From positions 12,085,386 through 12,149,385 of the forward strand of contig NC_088306.1 in the NCBI RefSeq assembly GCF_032854445.1: 64,000 bases of DNA, given 5' to 3'. Below the pieces are notes generated by a model that was not told the origin of the DNA, did no database searches, and worked only from the letters and a program-made list of their open reading frames with translations. A program made the position numbers and the translations under genes. This stretch comes from Liolophura sinensis (lineage: Eukaryota > Mollusca > Polyplacophora > Chitonida > Chitonidae). This document shows, in pieces, positions 44,438 through 59,400 of the stretch (its first letter is position 1; each line of letters begins with the position of its first letter).

Positions 44438-47400
44438 GTATGTACTTTGTTTATTTATATTTGTAAATATAGCTTACTGATAACCATAAACACAAGTAAT
44501 ATACATCAGTTATACATGCTTGTATAGAATATGACAAATTGTTTAACTATATTGCTAATACTATGTCACGAAGGACAAACTTATTATTCTATGTATGATA
44601 ATCGAAACAGACAAGTATATGACATTAATAAATTGTTCTCTTGCATGCAAGCACGATATCTAGGATAATCTGTGCTTTTTATCATAAACCCACGTTGGTG
44701 GACATGTGTCATATATTTGTCAATAATCATAAACTCGTTATGAATAATCTACTTGGATGAAAATGAGAATACCATATAGTATCATATATTAAGTCTTTTA
44801 GCATTGTCATACATGAAATGATACTGTTTGCGACTATAACACTATACGCGCAGCACGGCTACAATTTAAACACACGTGAATAGCGGTTAATACCTGTTGT
44901 AAACACACATATATGTACGGCCATTGGTACGAAACACTTAAAGAGTTTTGTTTGGAAGCATAACGATTTCACCTTGTCCAAGCATACACTGATTAATTGA
45001 TCATGTGGAAATTGTCGGTTCTGCGTTGTTAACCAATGGCGTTTGATTAGCTCCACTGTAACCAGTTTATATATGCCATCCATTGTGTGCGGATTCTAAC
45101 ATTTCAGGTCAGTTCGTACATGCTTGACGTATATTATTACACACTAGACATTTTATTACTGTTTTATTACAACTCATAGCGTATCAGTGGTAGTATGAAA
45201 GGCTAGGTGCCCCCACCCCCCACGACTCTCCACCCTCCAAAACTTTGACTGCTCATCTAGCGCCTTATTGGCTCCATTGATGTTGACGTATATTTAGTGT
45301 CATAGATGTGGAGTATTCTTTCTCCCAAAATAAACACTATTGCTAAACTAACAACGTATATACTATCGATGATGAGTGCAAACACACTCCTCGTATACAC
45401 TCTCATCTTTTTCTTACCGAAAAACAAGTCGCACACTTACTCGTGTTACATCCTACGTACATATGTGTGGGTTTAACATCAGGAATTTATGAATTATGCA
45501 TCATGACGGTATAGATCCGTTTCGTTTGGCTGGAACAAGCTTCTCGGTGTATGAATCACTGCAATATTATTATACATTGATACCAAACAGTAAAACCTAA
45601 CATGTCGACGCCTTGTGTATAACTCAGTTGAATCAGTAAAACTAAAAAAAGCAGCTCATCTTTTGTGGGAATAGAGACTCTGCTTAATTTCCATGCGATG
45701 TGGCTCGTTATATATTAGCTATTACACAGTTACGCCATTGTCAAGACTTAAGTCGCTGATTCATCGCACTGCTTATCCCTAGAGGGCACACTTCTGTGTT
45801 TTTATCTGCCTATTTATGTGTAATACAGAGCAGTTATTATAGCCGACATGTATAAAATATATCCGTGAAGACGCCCAAGACCAGTGTTTTCAACGCTTTA
45901 AAAAAAAGGAGGCTTTATAAGATTGCTTTATGATGGGGACGATCGCTACACCGAAAAATTCGCACTGCTGAGGCTACTGAAACAGCTCTTAAGTTAATAC
46001 TGGTACTTGTTTTGTGATACGATGTCCACTATTTCAGCTGTGTCCACCCATCTTCAACATCACAACCCCCACCGTCTGCGTTGTTATTGTAAATTGCTGA
46101 TTATTGTCGTTACCTTATTGTTTTTCCATCAGTCTTTATAGAGCCTAGAATACCAATCACCCAAGAGAAGTTTACTATATTTGAGTAATGATGGGTGTAT
46201 ATGTGCAGCTGTGCATCATTAATTGATCTCACGCCAAAATACGACTTTTCTGTATGCGAACATGCAAAAGCTTACTCGGTTAAAAGTGAAACTGTCAAAA
46301 GACACAGGGATATATATGGTTACTTGCGTTTCCTGGGTGTTAAAAGGCCATTCTCGTCTTTCCCTTTTAAAAAAATATCCTTGCATTTTGTTTTTAATTT
46401 TGGCTGTTCTCATTTTCGCACAGGAAAACAATTTACTGTTTCCGTATTTTCCATGCCGTGGCCACGACAAGGCTTCAGTAACTGTGGCGTCAGGCCATAT
46501 TATCATTCAGTCATTTCATGTTTCCCTAATATATATATATATATGATATAAGCGGTCTGGTGCAATGTTTATATCCAACAACGTACGTGCATAATATAGG
46601 TCGTTATACATCCGTTATTCTGAGGTGACCTTACATGCAGAAAGTTTCCATATGAGGTGGCATTTCTCAGGCTACCACCTTACCCTGGGTTTCCTTTTCT
46701 GTATAAAGCTGCTCGGCTATGCATGCATGCCGCCATCTGCCTCCAGTGATATATGCCTTTATCAGCCTGTTATGTAACCAATTAGAGCTAAGTATTTTCA
46801 ATATTATCAGTATATGTAGGCAATTAACGAAAATTATTCTTGCCCTCGTTTCATATTATGATTATATACGTATCATTTCATCAGGAAAATCTTAATCAAG
46901 CGTTAATTCAAATAAAATGAGCCGAACAGTTGAGTAAATAGATAAACAAGGTAGGGTTACAATTAAACGCTATGAAAACTCTATGGTAATTCCACCTGAG
47001 TGACAGCCCTGACAATCGTTTAATCAGTCATGCAATCTAGTTAAAACATGACCACCATTTGAGCTATACATGCAAGTGGACTGACTGCAATTTTTAATAA
47101 CTAAAGTAATTGGAGCGACACAGAACCCATGCAGTGGCAAATGGCCTTACAAACCATGTAGATCAGGATTAAATGGAAGAGATATTGATATGTAAATGAG
47201 CGGGAAACTGACATGTCACGTTATGGTTTGTAGAACCTATCTGCTTAGATTTATCTTAAGCGGTTTGCCAGGTGTTTTTATTCTATAGACACTCCAATTT
47301 TCTCCATCCATGAACCTTTAATTAAATATCTATTTAATTGTATAGTTAATTGAAGTATTTTGCAAGCAACCCCATTCCGTAAGTGAATTAATAAAAACCA

Positions 47401-50400
47401 GTCAATTCTGGACTCTCTGTAATTAGCGAATGGACAAGTAGGTACAATAAGTATTGTTTTTAATAATTCTTGTGCTATATCTACACGAAACCTGTATCCG
47501 CGCGGTGTATATAGGCTATATTTAGTTTATGTATTCATTTGACTGTCATCAGTATACAAAGTACGAAACATATATACTGAACAATAATAGGGTTTAAGTC
47601 TTATTGCCTCGTTAATTGTGCATATAAGGGTTTGTAGGAAATATCCTGACCGAAATTTGGCCAAAAGATTTAATTGAAACGCTGGCACTGAGTTACCGCA
47701 CGCGGATAAAATGCACCAAGTCCACCTTCTTAAGAGACCAGCATGTGAATAAAAATAAAACTTGTTTTTGTTTAGCCTCCAGGCTGTTTACAACAGCCGT
47801 GCGCGGGTAATCACTGCTTCTGTAGACAGATTACATGGACGTGTATATAGCATGCTGAAAATTAATAACATTATTTGCTTCGTTTGTTTGATTAAAGTTG
47901 ATAGTTCACGGCATTAATGCATCCGCTCTTTTCCCAGGCATTGTTTTTCTCAGTTGACTACAAACTTTGCGCATATTCATATAGCTATTACACAAAACAC
48001 AACAACAAACTTTCGTGCTTCGCCATTCCTCCGAACAACTGGCAGGTCATCCGTTTCCCCATGTTTATACACGCATGACGTGTGACGTCACTCACTACCA
48101 CACGGTGTCTTACGTATAAACCTGCATGAATTCCCCCTTGTGAACACACACAGCAATAATAAGTCTTTCTTTTTGTTGCCTATCCGTGAATTCAAACGGC
48201 CCCAGCGTCAAACTTTTAAACCTCCCACTGATTACAGATCAAGATGATTAAGCCATGTTTCTAAAACCATCAATTTATTTCATTGTTTTCAAATTCTAAA
48301 CAATTTTTCTCTTTCAAATGTAATAAAGTTGGCTAAAGTGATCACGTGTCATATATGCGAGATTAAGTCATCTTGCGAATCTAAACAGCTTGTATTAACG
48401 AGGAGTTAGGATAATCCGCATTAATTTCAGACTTTGTACTTTAATCATGCTTATTTTAAGATCATTTCATTCCGAAAGTGATTATGATTAATTATTTAAC
48501 AATCTATGAGACACGGCAGTGATCTTTCCTCTTTTCTGATTGGCTAATGATCTGATTGACGAGGAATGGATTTTTCTTACATTGCATTCTTTGAAATCAT
48601 AATCTTAACCGAATCTATGGTCCTAAAAACTAATCCTGCTGGATTATATAGTTTTCGTTGTTACTGAACATTAGCTGTTTCAATTTACATGACGTACCAC
48701 TGAGCCAATAGCCACAAAAGCCGTTTTATTCGGAGTGATTTTCTATATTTTACACTGTTCTCATTCATTCGACAGCCATACAACATTTTTATTAAAATAC
48801 AGCTAACGAAAATCATTTTTTGCCATTTAAAGTTCATCATAAAACTGGCGAATCTTTTCCTTTTCAGATTTGGTTCTCCGTTCACCTGTAACATTAAGAA
48901 TAACACATGGAGGGCCTATAGTTATGTAACCTGTATATCCCTACATGCATATCATAAATCATATCAGTTTTGACAGCTTGATACATTGTTATCTGAATAT
49001 CGATAAAATCCGGTAGCTTGTACGACAGAGGCTAAGACAAACAGCCTTTTTATTACCCATAAACTTAATTATGCAGTCATAAATTGCTTCTCGTTTCTGA
49101 TTTATGATCATTTATTGAACATTCATTAACTGCCTTGCGAATAAATACGTGATAAGGTACTTTGTGAAGGATGCATTGGCTAAAGTAATGTGGTGGTGTC
49201 CGCCGTGAGCAAAGACTGTACACTTGGCTGACCGAGTGGTCTGGACTGTACACTTGGCTGACCGAGTGGTCTGGACTGTACACTTGGCTGACCGAGTGGT
49301 CCGGACTGTGCACTTGGCTGACAGGGTGGTCTGGACTGTACACTTGGCTGACCGAGTGGTCTGGACTGTACACTTGGCTGACCGAGTGGTCTGGACTATA
49401 CACTTGGCTGACCGAGTGGCCTAGAGTGTACACTTGGCTGACCGAGTGGTCTGGACTGTACACTTGGCTGACCGAGTGGTCTGGACTGTACACTCGGCTG
49501 ACCGAGTAATCTGGACTGTACACTTGGCTGACCGAGTGATCAGAGTGGTAAGCTCAGGCCAATGGAGCCCTCGACCAATCAGATCTGGCTGGCTCAGACG
49601 AAGCCTTCTTAAGTCAGGAGGTTTGTTAAGAGCTCGAGGGAAATCCAGTACTTCTTCTGAACTCTGCCTATTATTTATTTATATATTTGATTGTTGTTTT
49701 ACGCCATATTACATACTGAATTGGCCACCGTGTCCAGAATTCTTATTGACCCATCTTTATAGCCGATGCAGCGTCAAGGTAATTAATTATTCATTCCACA
49801 TGGCGTTGTCGATTCCTTCGTGATGCTCTTGGTGGACCCTGTCAGATCAGATCCTCGATGGACGGTCGTGGGTGGCAGAGCGTGGAGTATGCCAGCACAG
49901 AAACAATGGCTTCGTGCAATGTTAATTAGTAACGTGCGTGTCTCAATTCTCAACAAAATGGCCCCGGATATAGTGCTCACGCCAAATATTTCATCCCCAG
50001 AGGGACAGCCATACTACATGTAGCGTTTTTTGGGTCCAAATAGCAATTCACAAGGGAGAGCCGTGAAAACTATTCAGGAGAGATCCAATTATAAGGCATG
50101 GGCAACATCGCTTTTTTCCGACTCGATTCTGCTTTTTAGAATAATGAATGATCACGTTAACAATCCTACTAATTGGCTCTCACGACACAATCACATATTA
50201 CCGGCGGAAATTTATCCGAGATTATACTGAAATCGGAAGCACGGGTATCTCCATGGCTGACATGCATTGAATCCTGTAGACGATTGAAGGCTCCAACACA
50301 TCTGAATACACACACTAAAGTATCATCATGTTTTCAACTATGTCATTTACATCTCACGACAAAAACATGAGTTCGTCTCAAAATATCTTAACTTAGGCAT

Positions 50401-53400
50401 ATATATGCTTACAAAAGCCATTTCAGCGACACATTCAATGACAGGTTACGTGGCCGTATTAGTTCACTTTGCAAACTGTTTACCTCTGTTTATTTCTGAG
50501 GCGCGAAGCACTGTGTTTGCGAAATCTATTACTCTAGCTTTGAATGGGGCCGCGAAAGTGATATTTGTTTTACCTCTGTTGCTAAACATCAAATATTAAA
50601 CACTAGTGTAAATCATATAGGCCAATCTACCAGTCTGACCTCATATCATTACTGATTCATTCCCAAACAACACTTAGATCGATTCATAAATTCCATTTGG
50701 CATCTTTCAATTTCTTATCGGAATATATACATGGTACATGGTGTTCTGAGTGTCACCCCCACCCACTCCCCCCCTTCCTTCCTCCCTTGAATATGCTTAG
50801 CCTGGGGGGTTTGAACCCATTTAGAGGTCACATGGTTCAAATTCAGATCGAGTGTGTAGCGACACACCCGCGTCATGTTTCATACTGAGACATGGCGATT
50901 TGCCAAATCTGCACCCATGTGCAGTAGAAGTGTTTACTACTTATCTATACTTTTGTATGTACCTACCTATAGTTCTAAGCACCTTGATACCTGAGCGGTT
51001 ATATTTATAGACTCTCTGTCACTGTAGAACACTGGAGACCAACCCTTGGGTCCGTATTCTCTACTCAGCATAACGCCTGCAAAAACACTGTCAGCCATCT
51101 TAACTCAAAACGCGGAATATCCACGGTATAAATATTAACGGGTCTACTGATATTAATTTTTCCGTGGGTTTCATGATTGAGCGATGATTTTCCTCTTGTG
51201 GGTTAACTGTTACTGGAACGTAAATTTATATTTACGTCATGTCTAGAACTAGATAGCTGACTATGATTGATAGTCAGTATTGACTACATATTGGATGAAT
51301 AAAGGCATTTTTGGCCAATAGCTGATTGAAGATTTTGTCAATAAATGGTGTTTCTTGGAATCGTTACTATACAATAATCGTTTATATTGTTATTATTATT
51401 TTAGAGTATAAAGCTTGAGAATAGAAACTCCATGCTGGGAATCTTGGTGTTCAGGATTTTAAAGGTTACTGTGCAGTTTATTCCCATTGCAGAAATAAAG
51501 ATTTCATGAGTAAGTCACAGCAACACAGTTTACAGTTCCTTGATATTACGCTACCTGGCACGACTAAGTCACTGTGGGAAATAATGCCGCGCCAGCACCG
51601 CCAGAGTTTGACAAACAAAATGGATGATATTTCCCCTGAGTCTGTTGTCGCAGTAGACAGCCTCGCAGGACAAATACGTTTGTTTACCCGGTGTGTCCAT
51701 CGTGTCAAATTGTGTTGACAAGGTCAAGTGTAATGTTTGTCGCCAGGATTAAACTTGAGTTTACGGACATGACCTGCAAGGTTCGATCATTGTTGGTACC
51801 ATATATAAAACCTTTTCTTCCGAAAAGAAGTTTGCCACCCCAGCGCCTGTACTCTGACCTTCTGGGGGCCTCCGTGGCTCAGTCGGTTAAAGCGCTAGCG
51901 CAGCGTAATGACCCAGGAGTCTCTTACCAATGCGGTCGCTGTGAGTTCAAGTCCAGCTCATGCTGGCGGCCGTACGTGAGAAGGTCTGTCAGCAACCTGC
52001 GGATGGTCGTGGGTTTCCCCCGGGCTGTGCCCGGTTTCCACCCACCATAATGCTGACCGCCGTCGTATAAGTGAAATATTCTTGAGTACGGCGTAAAACA
52101 CCAAACAAAAAAAAAAAAAAAAAAAAAAAATCTGACCTTCTGCTGCATGTATACCTTACAAGGGCCAGCGAGCTTTAGAGATGGTACATAGTGCCCGATT
52201 TATAGACATGTTTGATAATCGTCATTTTTTTTTTCTGAAAAGATTCATAATTGTTTACGTGAAGGAATAGATCGTAACATATAAATACAAATTTGTCACA
52301 AAACGTTTGGGAGTTGCTACAGTTGTTAACAATACGTCGGTATTTCGGCAGGCCTTACACAAAGAAACATTCTTAAAATGGCCGAAATTTATTTATTTAT
52401 TTATTTATTTGATTGGTGTTTTACGCCGTACTCAAGGATAATTTACTTATACGACGGCGGCCAACATTATTGTTAACCCACAAGTTAAGTTAGATATTCC
52501 GTATATTAAGAATGACATGGATTCATGTGATGATGGTCTTAACTAAGGTCTCAACCACATGTTATTTTCACGTCAAATCAGTACAATGTCTAAAAACACA
52601 CATTGAGAAATGACTGGTGTTGAATGTAGCCTTCCATTGGTTAGACACATAAAAATGCATTAAATGACATTAAGTTATATTGTACTCTAAGCGTGCAACA
52701 ATCGATGTGGCAATAATGTGGAGCTTGGGTACAGCAGGGTGTCTCAGGGTGCCCAACTTAATGGGCATTGTTACATTGTTCATCGAACGCATTTACATGG
52801 ACGAATAAAAGCACAGTGCAGCTGCGATTGCACAGACAGTGACACGCACTTAGGACGACATGGGATCCATTCACATGTGAAGTAATCAGTATTATGAGAC
52901 AAGCTTTTTCAAATTGTGATTTGATCGATTTACACTCGTAAGCAAACATTCGCCTGATTGCATGTGAACTGTTGCACGGGTCATTGGTCATTCGACTAAC
53001 GGTGTTTTTGGCAGCGCGCAAATTGTGTAATGTAGCGTAATGGAACAGCTTTCTCCCGCACGAATGACGTATAGCAGTGTAGAATACCGAATGTGCATTA
53101 TCGCCTTTTTGTGTTCCATACTCTGGTGCGGATCTGTGAGAATTCTGGGAGAGAAAGCCTTTGTGTTTTTGCCTTATTGGGCGCTAATGTTTCTCGCAAA
53201 CACTAATCAGCAGAACAATTAACAAACGATTAATGACCTGATTATGTGTTCTTAACATCGATCATTGATTGGGTAAATTTATACCCAAACAATTGCCCAA
53301 TATTAAAAATGTCTGAGTCATTGGCATAATCAGGGACTTCCTTAACCCATATCTAGTTGGGATTTGCGCGTTCGGTATTCTGAAGGCTTAGGCTATGCCC

Positions 53401-56400
53401 GAGAACATGAAAGTAACAAAAAAAATATTATCTTTACCGTCTTTCTATTCTGCACGCTTTGCAATCTGACTGAAAAAAGATAAATCTTTTTGAATCCTGT
53501 TTTTGGTGGTTGATGCTTTAACCTTCAGAATTAATGTTATTGGATAGTTGGGCAGTTTTCTGAGGAACGTCTTACCCATATACACGAGTGTCATTTTGCT
53601 AGTTAAGATTTTCGTCTTAACTAATGTGTCACCTTCTGGCATGTCTCTTTGTATTCCGGTGACTTCGGTTCACTCCACCAATGAAATGAAACGAGAACCG
53701 TCAAACACATATATAAGCGGAAATATTCTAAAGTTTGGCTTTAAACATCCCTCAGTTGTACGAATCAGTTATTTGTGTTCCCTTCAAAGAAAATGTCAGC
53801 TTGAATTCCTCTTCATTAGTCTCGTAAGAACATTATTCTCCTGGTTTTGCGTGCTTATTTGATAAAGTAGACTATTACAAAAGGTACATTTAGAAAAATG
53901 TAATTACTGTTGTATACCACAAACCATCTGCCTGTTAATGATAATGCTTCGATGTCCTCGTCATTGAATGTCTGGTGCAGAAGACTTTCAAAGAGGATAT
54001 AGGTATATCAACTGCCATCACAACACGGCCCCACAGAGACTAATAAATAACATAGACAAAGGATAAATTATCAACGTGTTCTACAGGTAGACTGTCTCGG
54101 CTATTCGTCAAGTGTGACGTTCCGACTACTCCGAGAAGAAACTCTGTGGTGGAAGGCCGCCATTTTGACGACCTAAAACCATGTGCGCTAGACAAGGAGA
54201 AGCTGTGTCCCTTTATAGTAAAATATGGCTCCCGCTACGCCAGAGATTGTTGTTTTCCGCACTCTTTGTAGCGACATCACTCAGTTTAGAACACTAGGGA
54301 ACTCGCTGGTACTAACAATTTACAGACGAGTAATTGGGTAAACACTCGTTCAACAGTGTACATTACTGTTGATTGATGTCTTGCTCGATATGGAGATTTT
54401 TCCTCAAGGTGACGTACTGAGGTCAGATGCACTCGGGTCTGATGTTATCCCAGTTATAACTTCTGTGATTTTATTCAAGGTATAGGACTGTGTATAAACC
54501 ATGTTGTCTTTAAGAGACATGTACCAAATTAATTGTTACAAAGCCAGAATAGCATGCAAACTTTTCGGTATCATTCGAGGTGCAAGTTCAAATCTAGCCT
54601 TGGGCAGGGAATGTGTAGATTGGCCAGCTGTCATTGTTGTTTAAACCCTAGTGACAATAAGCCGTCTTAACGGTCCTTTGATGACTTGTCTTTGACCAAA
54701 TGAGATGCAAGAAACCTGCCAACGGTATGGTTGGCTTACTGCGAGCATATCTGTTTCTTCTACTCATAACGGCCATTTAACGCCACACCGAAGAATGTTT
54801 CATCTATACGATGGCAGACAGGTATTTTTGATGGAGGAAACCAGAGCGCCCTGCTTAAACCACCGACCTGTGGCAAGTTACTGACGAACTTTTCCACGGG
54901 GGAGGTTTTATGTACATGTACTTGTGGATGACAAATGGTCTTCAACGGCCATACGAGCTTCATCACCAAGGCCCAAGGAACACAGAATGTTTGGAAATCC
55001 ACAAATTACCTTCGAAAATAAGTGATACCGGTACTGTCATATATCTTTTAAATTTCTGACTTAAGTCGAGTACAGTACCCTACTTCAACAGCTAGCTATA
55101 ATTATTTATTTATGTATTTGTCGATGTTTTACGCCGTACCCAAGAATATTTCACTTATACGACGGCGGCCAGCATTATGATGGGGAGAAACCGGACAGAG
55201 CCTGGTGGAAACCCACGACCATGTTGCTGGCAGGCCTTTCCTCGTGTGACCGGAGAGGGAGCTAGAGGGGGCTGGACTTGAACTTACAGCGAGGCCCCCA
55301 CCTAGCTCCAGATGCTGTTGCTTCGAACCCATGCCTTGAAGTCCATTGTGTCTATCGTTCCGCCCATCATTTCACTACTTTAATCTGTGTTTTCATTTCA
55401 TGCTCTGTAAGTGTGGTTAAACTCCTGAAAAAAAACGCAAGGAGCTCTTGCTCACTAATGAGTAAAAAGCGTTGCTTCCAAGCAGAAGATGGCCCATGAA
55501 TAAATGTTTTGGGTTTATTGCCGAATGGGAAATATTTAAGCAGTATCACGGACACCTGGCCAATGAGTTTACAGACCAAATTCACCTTTCCACACACAAA
55601 CCTGTCTGTTGCTATACAACCAAAACATTTAGAAGTGCGGCGTTCAGTATACATCAAAAGAATCGATCAATCAATCAGTGAATCGATCAATGAATCAAAA
55701 ACCGCAAATCAATAAGTTATATACACTTATATAAAGCATGGTATATACTATAGGGTTATGCGTGGGTGTTAAGATACAGCATGCAGAGGAGCGTGGTGAT
55801 CCGGTAATATTTGAAGCCAGTTTCAATATGGGCTGTTTCTTTACTCAAAATGATCACATGATCACATGATCACGTTTGACCTTTAAGCTCAAATTAAACA
55901 AACCGTTGGTGTGTTTATAGCTGTGCATAACAATAGAACTCAGTGTCATAATGTCACTTTTAAAGTTAAAAAAGAGGAATGTGTTTTTGTTCAACTGCAT
56001 GAGGGGATTTCGGTACAAAATTATGTGTATTCACACATGTCACGAATGCCAAATATTCTGCCACCTAAGACTGTACACGCTTATTCCCCTTGTCCACAAA
56101 TATATGTACACTTAGATGTGAAACGTTAACAGCTGAACGGTATGTCCTGAACGGTGTCTGCGAACACCAACGAGCACTGGTATGTATGTAGGGACTTATG
56201 TGTGTATATATAGCAAGTATGTATACATTGGCGTATATGTAATAAAGATAACTTTAGATTCGCAGAAGAATTTTTCATTAACGCTCATGGAAGATTTAGA
56301 GACAGGCTTACTTGGGAAGATGTTAGACATTTGAAAGTAGAAAAGATACAGCTGTACAGATAAAGATCTAGCCATGGAGCACACAGGTAGTTGCATGCAG

Positions 56401-59400
56401 TTATTTTTGGGGTAAAGTATTCATTTTCAGAAATTGCGGTTCATACGCAGAAGCAAAACCTTCACAAATCTCATTATCGAGCTAATTATTTTCCAGGGTG
56501 CCATTAATATATATATGCACAACTTTGGATACCTAGATTAATAATATGGACGTTGCGGGAATGAAGTTTATTTGATATAAGAGGAGCATTGACGGTACCA
56601 GGATTCGAACCCACGTCCTCCGCTTGTGTACTGTTGGCGCATATACATGTAAGAGGGTTGGGCGGAGTCCTCATGTTCAATCATATTTGCACACCTGGAA
56701 AGGCTGTTATAATGCTTATCCGCGAAAGAGAGTCAGCTTAAGTCGTGTTTTGAGGCAGGTAATCAAGACAATGGCCTGCACGCTGCACATGTTGACACAG
56801 CCGGCATTAGAGACGATGATAAATCCACGCTTAATACCCCAACAACGCAGAGTCGCATTGCTGAGACTTAAGAACACCCAAACCCACGTTCACGTTCATT
56901 AAAAGCAACCTGTGACTACACCATGGGTCAATACAACACGAAAACGATGTTAGACGCTCGTGTAGGCAGAGAGAGAGAGTGGGTAATTCTGGATGTAGCA
57001 TGTGTGTTGTTGACAGCTGTGCATCACAGATGAAACTAGCTTGTGATGGGGCTGTTGATTTCGGGATGTATTCAGGCTTTTCTACCCATTAAGGCTTTTG
57101 CTGTCAGCTACAGCGCTCACATATAGACGCACAAATGAAACAAACGGCCACGGTAGGTATATACATATTTGTGATAGGTCTCCATGTAATCATATATGTA
57201 GTTAAAGAAGACCGTTATTCGCTACAGTTAGAATAAGTTTGGATGACCTGTCATTGACGTTGTGAGATGTCGAGCGTTTTGAACGTATTGCTCATTTTAA
57301 ATAGGCATGTCTTTAAGTGGTAATTCTAACAAATGATACACGTCTTATTTTATCTGTAAATCCAAGACGAAGAATTTTTTTCGGGTTTTAGGGACCGATA
57401 TTACATGACATTGTAAAATGTTATTTATCTTTAAGATCAAAGAGCATTAAATGGGGTTTATTTTCAAAATGTCCCTTTAGTTCCTAAATTGTCCTAATTT
57501 TAACAAAGTGATTTTCAAAATATATGAACAGTTTCTTGAAAGTATGCATTGTTGTTTGAAGACAGTCCTTAAAGTATAGAAGCTGTAAGGCCAACCAACT
57601 TTTTGACTGTGTATTTTTAGACTGACAAAATCTCAGAACCAATTTTACATAAAGAAACCCGAGAATTTCATGTGCTTATAGTACAAATCCACACCAGATT
57701 TAAGGTGTATATAAGATTCATGTCTCTGAACTTCTCCATATTGATAGCGATCCAAGCTGATGTGGATGTGAGACAAGCACTGTTAAGCTGATGTGGATGT
57801 GAGACAAGCACTGTTAAGCTGATGTGGATGTCAGAAAACAACTGTTAAGCTGATGTGGATGTGAGACAAGCACTGTTAAGCTGATGTGGATGTGAGACAA
57901 GCACTGTTAAGCTGATGTGGATGTCAGAAAACAACTGTTAAGCTGATGTGGATGTGAGATAAGCACTGTTAAGCTGATGTGGATGTCAGACAAGCACTGT
58001 TAAGCTGGTGTGGATGTGAGATAAGTACTGTAAAGATGATGAGGATGTCAGACAAGCACTGTTAAGCTGATGTGGATGTCAGACAAGCACTGTTAAGCCG
58101 ATGTGGATGTGAGATAAGCACTGTTAAGCTGATGTGGATGTCAGACAAGCACTGTTAAGCTGGTGTGGATGTGAGATAAGTACTGTAAAGATGATGAGGA
58201 TGTCAGACAAGCACTGTTAAGCTGATGTGGATGTCAGACAAGCACTGTTAAGCTGATGTGGATGTCAGACAAGCACTGTTAAGCTGATGAGGATGTGAGA
58301 GAAGCACTGTTCAATTGATTTGGATAAGAGACAAAGACTGTTAAGCCGATTTGAATGTAAAACAAGCACTGTTAAATTGATGTGGATGGTGAAACAAGCA
58401 CTCTAGCAGGCGTTGTGAAGAGCGTTAGTGTTACCTGCAGCACAACGCAAACAGCAAGCGTTAATTACGGCGTCACATGTTCAACATTTCTCCCTCTTGT
58501 TGATATTTGTTCTTGTCTCATTAATTAGGTTTGCCAACAAAGCATGATCTTTGTTCCTAAGGCTCGGTGTGTATTTATATATAGTGAATCGTTAAAAATA
58601 CCATGTTGTGTGTACATTCCAGTTAGTGTGCTTAGTAGATATTTATAATTTTCATACACGATATTTCCGTTAATACGTTTCTTTTTATGAAATGATGTGA
58701 ATGGGGATGTAGAAATCCTAACAAATCAACACGCTTGTCATGTTGTCCAAGAGAAAGCACGCTTGCTGCATATTTCATACCTGTGTTATATGTGTGGGCA
58801 TGAAAATAATCTTTCTCTCCAAACTATAGCTTTTCATCAGGGTTGCACAAGTTTATAATTAGCTGTGAGTGTGTTCATACAAACCCCATGACATGAAAGA
58901 CACGCAGTGGTTGTGCATCTTAAAATGCATTCTGATAATGCTATTCCTTGTCGGGTATAGGCTTTCTATGTAATTACGTGGTTTCTTGATACAATTGTGA
59001 GTCCTCATAGACACAGATAGTAAGAAACCACGTCTTTCCAGATACAGAATGGACATGCGTAAATAGTGTACTATTCAATATGCCAGTCAACGAGCCATAT
59101 GTCTATGGGTCAACAGCGCAGGTAATAAATTGATCTCTTTTATAGATTCCCTCCCCAGGCACTGCTATTGACTAAGGCAACAAGGCTAAGAGAAGAGAAT
59201 TCCGATCGATTTCCATTTCTGGTTACGTTTTGGAATATAGTCAAAGTGTGTTAGGCTCAAAGACTTGACCTCTTGTCGATTAATTCATAGGTATGCTTTG
59301 AACATTTACAACAGAGAGCTTCTCTTACTTTAATAAACGACATTTTATATGAAGGGACACAACCCTTTCAGTACAACGATTAATACCGGAACTATGGCCG

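Noticed and set aside
3101-48086. TGACGTCA palindromes near 3101, 33908 and 48080 as cAMP-response elements
   Set aside because: Roughly the number expected by chance in 64 kb, and none is next to a recognised start.
49077-49823. Open frames of 148 and 129 codons with decapeptide repeats
   Set aside because: They are products of the 30-bp array inside FAM124 intron 1.
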